The translations under genes and the position numbers were made by a program. DNA of 64,000 bases from Panaeolus papilionaceus (lineage: Eukaryota > Basidiomycota > Agaricomycetes > Agaricales): the NCBI GenBank assembly GCA_015501605.1, contig JADNRZ010000048.1:62001-126000 (forward strand), read 5' to 3'. The notes beneath the pieces are model-generated. The model did no database searches and was not told the origin of the DNA. It saw only the letters and a program-made list of their open reading frames with translations. Below are positions 57,701-64,000 of the stretch, piece after piece (position 1 is the stretch's first letter; each line of letters opens with the position of its first letter).

Positions 57701-58674
57701 CATCAAGAATAAGAAAGCTTCCCTTATCACCCTTTACAACAGCAATCGCGCGTCCATGATCGCTCTAGGTCTACCTCAAGACTCTTGGAGTTTCCCTACA
57801 ATGACTGAGGAGGACACTTGGCGTGTATCAGTTGACACTAAGCGTAGCCTTGGCGCGTCGCGTCAGTTTGATGGTGCCATTTGGAGCACCTTTGGTCGGT
57901 GAGTTGTCATTTGAGCCTTGTTTCTTGAACTCACACATTCATCCTTTCTACATAAGTATATCGAGTTCATCTTCCACCAAACGACCATCTACAAGTGCTG
58001 CTACTGTATCTCCGACCCCTAAAAAGACACCAAGCCTTGACACTTCAAAGGCTCCGGATGAAGTAGGTACCAAAGTAACCAATATTGGTGACGGTTGGAT
58101 CTGGCGCTTAGGCTCTATCGGGAACATGACTGCCGCTGAAATTCAGGTGTGGGAGGAAGAGGGTATGCACTAACGGGTTTTAAATGTTTCTGTCTGTCTA
58201 ACCATCCATTCAGGTGATCGTGTTCACTGGTTTCGAGCTGAGGCTGAAATGGAGCGATGGCGAGAGCAGTGGGAGTTGAAGCTCGCCGAGTTCATTCGCT
58301 GCATTGCTCACTTCCAGCGCATGGCTGACGCATGGTCCAATCTTGCTCTTCGCTCCGCAAGCGAAGCTCATCGTGTGTATGCACGAAAACGTGGAGCTCA
58401 ATTTCAGCGCATGGCGGATAGGGTCAAGGAGGTATTTCGATCATCGGAGGTGCAGGATGAGGAGCCAACATCATCCATTGATGGTGAGAGTGTTGCAAAC
58501 TTCATCATTCGCCATCAGTTGAACGAGTGGAGGAGGGAGGGAGGAACATCTGAGTCATATGTGTATGTCAGAAAGGTGCCGAAATCAGGACAATGTCACT
58601 TACCAGATTTTATCCTAGCGCCCGTCTTTATCGTATATGCACTGCATCGAGTGGTGAGGTTATTGTTTAATTAG
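54791..58674 (+). CDS. KDZ-4 transposase (CxC-type), apparently intact
   Basis: Start ATG 54791 (MGLGSNSTKKLKALRQS), stop 58674. The first exon is Ser/Thr/Pro-rich. The cysteine cluster is CSCGHSQ, VTCFDCFNAPITCVQCFVQGH, then QPLHW (55225-55340), followed by RFCQCRGPP and HCPLCPEPHCNVHG (55910). The core is split by several introns: SLYNGSAYFPEHNEY, LLSYDIACGYNCN (56583), VHIQNHQESCMYQY, QDCIIDSHNDWNWKKT (56855-56905). The C-terminal third is helical and basic (VEKWREQWEL-type repeats around 58250). All frame changes can be explained by introns with GT-AG borders (for example 56492-56573), so I count it as potentially functional. It would recognise the GTTTAAAC arrays of Element D, by inference from position only. 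Confidence 0.82.
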
Positions 58675-58675
58675 A

Positions 58676-59050
58676 GGTTTAATCGCTACATCTGGACCCT
58701 TCAAACCTGTTTAATCAGCCTATCATGTTTCTTGTTTAATCAGATGTATATGCAGCAGTATATGTTCCTTTTAATTGTTTAATCGTTTTCCGACGTTTAA
58801 TCATTCACCATTTGACTTGTGTGATTAATTGTTGATTAAATACAGCATAACATTTAACTACTGTTTAACTGTATACTGTGGTTATTTGCGTTGGTACACC
58901 GATATACCATGTTTAATTGTTAAATAGCATTACATTTAAACACATGTCATGTATGAGTGTTTAAACGGTGGTTGTACCCTACTTACAATGTCATTTAAAC
59001 GAAATTTGATTAAACGAAATTCCTTCGTATTGTTGCCCCTTGTTTAAACA
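58676..59050 (-). repeat. Element D right subterminal array
   Basis: More than ten GTTTAAT, GTTTAAAC or TTAAACGAAAT words between the KDZ-4 stop and the right end. The composition resembles the left array but the copies are more frequent. Confidence 0.75.
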
Positions 59051-59066
59051 AACACCATCGGGTTGT

Positions 59067-59266
59067 AGACTCTCGAAGGTCGTGTCGAACAATCAAAGCC
59101 AGTGGTCAATCTGCGTGCAGTTGGATACTCAAGATTTGTTTCCGGGTCACTGGCTGCGTTCAACGAGAAGATACAGAGCATGAAAAGTGGAGGAACTGTA
59201 GCAGAGGAAGAAGACGAGATCGAAGTAGGGCGTGGTGAAGACTCAGAGAACCTGTCCAGCAAGTAG
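59067..59266 (+). pseudogene. DUF6589 gene, last exon
   Basis: Continues the frame of 47193-50659 after Element D: TLEGRVEQSKPVVNLRAVGY, then FVSGSLAAFNEKIQSMK and an acidic tail AEEEDEIEVGRGED, stop at 59264-59266. The first nine bases are the right copy of the target duplication. Confidence 0.85.
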
Positions 59267-59314
59267 ATCATAGTCAATAAACATTTTTATTCTGTTATAT
59301 ACTCGACAATTTTG

Positions 59315-61058
59315 CTACTTCTTTTTCGGCTTCTTCGATGGGAACCGCTCATCAAAGTTAATGATAACCCTGAGTACCTTCTCCCCCCAGTGAGATGCCC
59401 AGATTTCGTCTTCATCCAGTTGCCCAGTGATGTCGTCAATTGATGTGATAGATCCTGCTATCTGTTTCACCAGAATCTCGCAATTCGAGTCAGAGAGAAT
59501 GTGATGGGGTTCCAGAGTGAACAAGTATGGGTCGTTTTTGATCTCCTGCCTAACCAGATCAATGAGTTCAAGCTCGAGAGCAGAGCGATCAAGTAATGTC
59601 CGGTATCGTGGTCGTTTCGCCTTAGTGCCTAGCTCCGTTTCGTTTTCGAAATTCGAGGATGTTTGGTTAATGAAGCCTGAGCCACCAGATGCACTCGAAG
59701 ATGAACCAGGAGATAGAAGTCGCCCAGGCAGGTGAGATTGAAGTTTAAAAGAATCACCAGCACAACGATCACAGCATATAGTAATAAAATCCAGAGCATT
59801 CGGCACATCGTTGCCAAGATATTCAGAAAAGTAAGCACGTAAGCATGTTTTCAGCTGCACCAGTCGAATACCAGACAGCAGAATTCGTTCTTGAACCTTG
59901 GACTGCTTGTGTAAAGGTGCCCGAGGTCGGTCAGGATCGTCCAGATTTCCAGTGGAGAACTCTTCCTCTGAGATATCTTTTACCCAGCTTTCGTAGAACA
60001 GAACAAAAAGAGCTTCGTCATCTGAGGTCCGAAGAGCCTGTCCAGCGCGCTGTAAAATGTCCATGATAGTGGACGGCACCCCAACGCAGCAGACGATTGC
60101 GACATCTGGAAAATCGACACCCTAACAAAAACATGAGTGAACTTGAGATTCGTGAGATGAAACCATATACAACTCTACCACCGACTGTCCTGCAGTTGCT
60201 ACGAGAATGCGACATGCTCCGTCTGCAGTGGTGAATGCTTCATGAGCCTGTTGGAGATATTTCTCCGACATATTGCTGTGATAATGCCGAATGACGCCCT
60301 TTTTTCGTAGCTCCACTGGGAGACAGGAATTGAGATACAAGCTGATGCGCTGTGCCAGGTCTTTATCGTCAACGAAGATGAGTACGCATTTCTGATTTTC
60401 CAAGGTAAACGAGTCGTTGTGGTTGGTAGGGAGAGTGAGGAAGCATCAGTAGTTTTCGAGGTCATTGATAGAGCCTCGAATTTCGTGGGTAGCATAGATA
60501 GTATTGCGGCGATTTGACGACATGGTGACGGTGACGTGATTCTTCGATAGAATCTTGTTCTCGATGATTTGGCGAATGTGTTTTGGGACAGTTGCTGAGA
60601 AACCGAGCCAACAAATCTGTGCAGGGAGTAAAGCCTTCAGGTTATCAAGGAGTCCCCAAGCAGGTCGGAATGCTGGGAGCCCGTAAAGAGAACACCCAAC
60701 GGTTCCAATGAAATGAACTTTGTCGACATTAATGGTTGTGATGCGACGCCGAAATTGTTGATTCGTTCTAAGGGCTTCTCCCAGCTTGGAAAAGTGCCCT
60801 TCAGGGGCTTTGAAGGCCTGTTCCACTGTAACGATGAGGAGCTGCGCTCCAGTCCCAAAAACATTTTTCTAAATCGATGAGTTTCATGCCAGTGATAGAA
60901 CTGGAGAAATTTTGCGACGTACCTGCCACCAGTGATCCGTTCTCGGGGTTGTTTCATTCACCACAACCGCCATAATCCTGTACCTCTTCTTAAACTCCTC
61001 TGCTTGAGTTGACTGTAGTCGCTTAAGGGGCGAGAATATTATGTCCAATTTTCTATTG
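59315..61058 (-). pseudogene. RecQ-like helicase, 5'-truncated
   Basis: Minus-strand gene with helicase motifs in order: FSPLKRLQ and VVVNETTPRT (about 60960-61050), INVDKVHFI in the place of the DEAH box (60735), LPAFRPAWGLLDNLKALLP and LGFSATVPKHI (motif III, 60590), LIFVDDKDLAQR (60370), RILVATAGQS (60200), FPDVAIVCCVGVPST and motif VI as QRAGQALR (60035), then a C-terminal CLRAYFSEYLGN and FITICCDRCAGDSF zinc-ligand-like block. Introns near 60870-60930 and 60120-60180. Missing: the N-terminal Walker A part; the coding match ends at about 61058. An in-frame TGA lies at 60446-60448. Motif VI has Gln where Arg is expected. It is convergent with DUF6589, 48 bp apart. Confidence 0.82.
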
Positions 61059-61714
61059 TCAGCACAGGACCTGGCTTAGCATATTTCCCCCGCTTTTATC
61101 TTGATTTTATCTGGAATATATATACAATAATTTCTCAAAATGTCTGCTGACATAATATCGATTATATTTAAAATTTGCTTATCATCAAGGCTTTGTGACA
61201 GCATTAAAGGTTTTGTGAACAATATTTTAAATAATATCATCATATATTCGGTGGCTTTGTAGTGAATTTATGGTAACAATATTTAAAATATGGTTTGCAG
61301 ATTTCCCCAAAAACTCATGCCTTATGGTAAAATTATTTTTTTTCCTGAACCATTAAAACCATAACAAGCTGGTTCGGAGTACCTGGTTCGAGCTGAACTC
61401 AAGCCGGTAAATAAAATTCTTTCCAAACCTTGGACTGATAAGAAAAAATAAGTTGATAAGATAACGCGATGAGGGTTGAGTGAGTGCCGCGCGCGTTATA
61501 CGCGCCACGCGTCCACGCTAGTCTGTATCTACGTTGTCATAGGTCGCCGCCAAGGCAAAACATTTAGCACGTGCCGCACAAACAACACGCTCGCGCCAAT
61601 TAATTAATTCCTCTTCAGGACACGCGTCTTAGAATAGGAGCACAATGTGTCTCACTTATATTAGACATGTTACGAGCCTTAAACACAACAGATACATGCG
61701 CAAATCACAGTCAC
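61059..61714. other. AT-rich gene-free region
   Basis: AT-rich, with several copies of AATATTTAAAATA-like words (61230-61310) and CG-rich CGCGCGTTATACGCGCC near 61490. No gene is seen; the break of the RecQ gene lies at its left edge. Confidence 0.45.
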
Positions 61715-62505
61715 AACAAATCCAATTATGCGTGTGCGCCTAAACAGGTGCTAGATCTACATGTGAACATATGTAGACCTATGAGTTCAACTTGGGTAGA
61801 TCTACCATTAGTCGTTTAGATCCAGTACCTCTTCAGGTCTGTAGAAGATTTATCTAGATCTAGGACGAAAATTTGGGTCCATTTATGTCATATTCTCAAT
61901 GAATCCACTATGATTTAAAGTACAGGTAACAGTAGATATAAATGCAAGCTACTTAGTGCTGTGTGAGTAGTTAGATCTCAAACTGAAGGTGTATGTAGCT
62001 AGCCATTGGATTTGGACGCGACTCGTTTGAGATCCAAAATTCTTGTGGGTCTCAAGATATCCTATTAATTTGCATCCAGAAAAGCATCTAAAGCGTGCCG
62101 TGCAACAAATCCAGTGGACCTAAACGAGATCCAAAATGTGCCCCAACGTTCCCTGTGTAGATCTAGGCGATTCGTCTCGATCTGGGGTAGATACTTGAAT
62201 CGCGTTGGATAAATCGAATAACATGTTGTGCGCCTGAACAGACGCTGGATCCATATACGGACTTCTGTATACCTACAAGTTCAATTTGGGTAGATCTACC
62301 ATTAGCCCTTTAGATCCAGTACCTCTTCAGCTCTGTAGGAGATTTTCTAGATCTAGGATAGAAAATCGGGTCCATCTACATATTTCATTTCCTCGATGAG
62401 AAGCAATTATAATACTAAATGGGAGGGCCTCAGAGAATCCAAAGCGCGCCATGCACCAAATTCAGTGTACCTATATGAGATCCAAAATGTGCATCCACAG
62501 GACTT
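61715..62505 (+). repeat. Diverged tandem duplication
   Basis: Two related units, about 61715-62155 and 62215-62505, share GTGCGCCT, TTGGGTAGATCTACCATTAG, TTTAGATCCAGTACCTCTTC, GATTTTCTAGATCTAGGA-like and GAGATCCAAAATGTGC. The units have drifted and differ by indels. No gene. Confidence 0.75.
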
Positions 62506-64000
62506 ATTACGAAAGGTCTAAATGCCAGAGCTGCTCACCCTCGTCTCCTCATCCTCAGATAACCAGATAACACTCAGGCTCTCCTCTCCTCATTACTTCC
62601 CCCCCCACCCCCCTCCTTATCTTCGTCAATCTTACTAAGACCCTCCTCGTCGCTTTCACTCCCTTCATTACTCCCCTCCTCCCACTCTGGTGGCGACGCA
62701 GATGACGGGTGGGGAATTGAAGGCGATTTGATGGAGGGAGTGTAGGAGTTTGAGATTTTCGGCAGTATTATTTTCTTTGGTTTTATTTAAGATGTAAAGA
62801 TAGTTCAGATCTGAACTGAACTAGTCTCGGACTCGACTCCCATCATGATCCTCTCCCCTCCTTCTCAACTCAGAACCCATTTTTACCTGCGAGATACAGT
62901 GGCACGTCAAATTTCTGAGAATGTGATCATCACCAGTCGCAACTTGCACGATGAAACTGTCGTCGTTGCGATCCGCTATAGCAGGCGCTATCTAAGGGCG
63001 CGCGGACCGTTCATAGGCACAGCAGACGGAATTGAGTACATCTAGACAATCGAACTCTGGCAGCGCAAGGTGCGTAACAGGGTTTTCGTCTCAGGTATAT
63101 CTCACAATGCTTCCTCATCTTGTGCAGGAGATCATGGACTCCGGGGTCAAGACTTGGAGCTCGAATAGTCGTTACCATTTCATTTCTACTCGTGAACACC
63201 TATTCGATCTTTCCAACCACACACATACCCGCTTTATAACACGACGCCAGCCGTCCCATCTTCAAAATTCAAATAAATTCCACTTCATGATCAAATCATC
63301 TGCACTGCAATATCTGAGCTGCACGTGCTACCGCAATCTCATGAATCAGTGGAACAGCAGTCTGAACCTAATGACCTTGCAATCATCGGGTCTTCCCCTC
63401 ACACAATCAATGGGTCGTCCCCTCTCGCAATTTGGGTCATTTCGATTCGCAATATAGGGTCAATTAAGGGCCTATGCCAACGTTTAACCGTAATTTTATC
63501 AACTCGGGACGTCAATGAATATTCATGCTAAGTAGTCAAAGTCCAACAGCATGCGTGATCATGAACACGAATATTCTTATTTGCAAGCATCAGAATATAG
63601 GTTCGCTCTCCATCTGATCCTCTACACCTACAATGCACTGAAGGGATCCATGTCAGTGTACTTTGGTTTAGCTCAGGCTCCCTCAATTGTATGCCGTTGC
63701 GTCCCCGGTCAACATTTCGCATTCAAATTTCCTTCAACTTATTAACGATGCATCCGAGGGGAAAGAGGCCTGGCATGCATCGTCATCATTGGCCCGATTC
63801 TGAGACCACCAGCGATGAAGGCAAGGTAATAACACCAAAATATTCGACACAATGATGCAAATGGCAACCTGTCAATTCATCAGCACTTGTCAAATGGTCG
63901 GCCTAGGAGCTACTTACCTGAACGTAACTCGTCTATCGTACCACCATTCTAAACGACGTGGTAAGGAGAATCAAGCACTGAAAGGATATCACAGTTGCTG
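62506..64000. other. Region without a recognised gene
   Basis: A short open frame at 62845-63045 (MILSPPSQLRTHFYLRD) and another at 63032-63457 have no recognisable motif and no supporting context. The stretch 62580-62700 is C/T-rich. I cannot support a gene or a mobile element here. Confidence 0.3.

Larger units (their letters stand above)
50660..59066. mobile_element. Element D: KDZ transposon in the DUF6589 gene
   Basis: 8407 bp flanked by AGACTCTCG. The ends are an imperfect inverted repeat sharing ATGGTGTTTG and GCAACAATAC (left about 50670-50700, right in reverse about 59025-59056). Inside the ends lie GTTTAAAC-rich arrays. Cargo: an accessory gene on minus and a KDZ transposase on plus. 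Joining the flanks across one copy of the repeat restores the DUF6589 reading frame. Confidence 0.88.

Overview
The window looks like a transposon graveyard and nursery from a basidiomycete fungus, most likely an agaricomycete (mushroom-forming fungus). The evidence is many short (about 45-80 bp) GT-AG introns, several families of KDZ (Kyakuja-Dileera-Zisupton) transposases with cysteine-cluster (CxC) N-termini, a fungal-type TET/JBP dioxygenase, a DUF6589 gene, a RecQ-like helicase and chromodomain Ty3/gypsy sequence. I found no convincing single-copy host gene, no tRNA or rRNA and no CRISPR array.

Layout. (1) Positions 1-25169 form Element A, bounded by 590-bp inverted repeats; its left end may lie outside the window. 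It carries an HMG-like accessory gene (minus), two hypothetical genes, a TET/JBP 5-methylcytosine-oxygenase-like gene (minus, 18554-20625) and a KDZ transposase (plus, 20859-24564) that abuts the right inverted repeat. The TET and KDZ genes are divergent and share a 233-bp intergenic region with a 51-bp palindrome. (2) Element B (2928-14227, KDZ-1) has inserted into the HMG-like gene of Element A and split it in two; direct repeats of up to 10 bp flank it. An intact Tc1/mariner element (3829-5423) sits inside an accessory gene of B, so four insertion levels are stacked. (3) Positions 25390-36208 hold a diverged repeat copy, a cysteine-cluster/coiled-coil gene, an accessory gene divergent from a third KDZ transposase, and a chimera of a CxC5/CxC6-type KDZ gene with a second copy of the coiled-coil gene. 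(4) Positions 36209-43000 hold LTR-retrotransposon debris: a 5'-truncated chromodomain gypsy element, a solo LTR of the same family with a 5-bp target duplication, a copia 3' end, and a possible further LTR. (5) Positions 43150-47081 hold a second copy of the 25.4-kb repeat, a 624-bp foldback element, AT-rich repeats and a decayed DDE transposase. (6) Positions 47193-59266 are a DUF6589 gene broken by a 415-bp TA-target MITE and by Element D (50660-59066), an 8.4-kb KDZ transposon with a 9-bp target duplication. (7) Positions 59315-61058 are a truncated RecQ-like helicase, followed by gene-poor AT-rich repeats to the end.

How the parts fit. A recurring module is visible: a minus-strand accessory or DNA-modification gene placed head-to-head with a plus-strand KDZ transposase (A: TET/KDZ; B, C and D: accessory protein/KDZ). 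The TET/JBP gene makes an epigenetic role for the transposon plausible. Eleven of the twelve in-frame premature stops I could place in transposon genes are TGA, and in most aligned positions the family has Arg. This fits CGA-to-TGA change by deamination of methylated CpG in the same locus.
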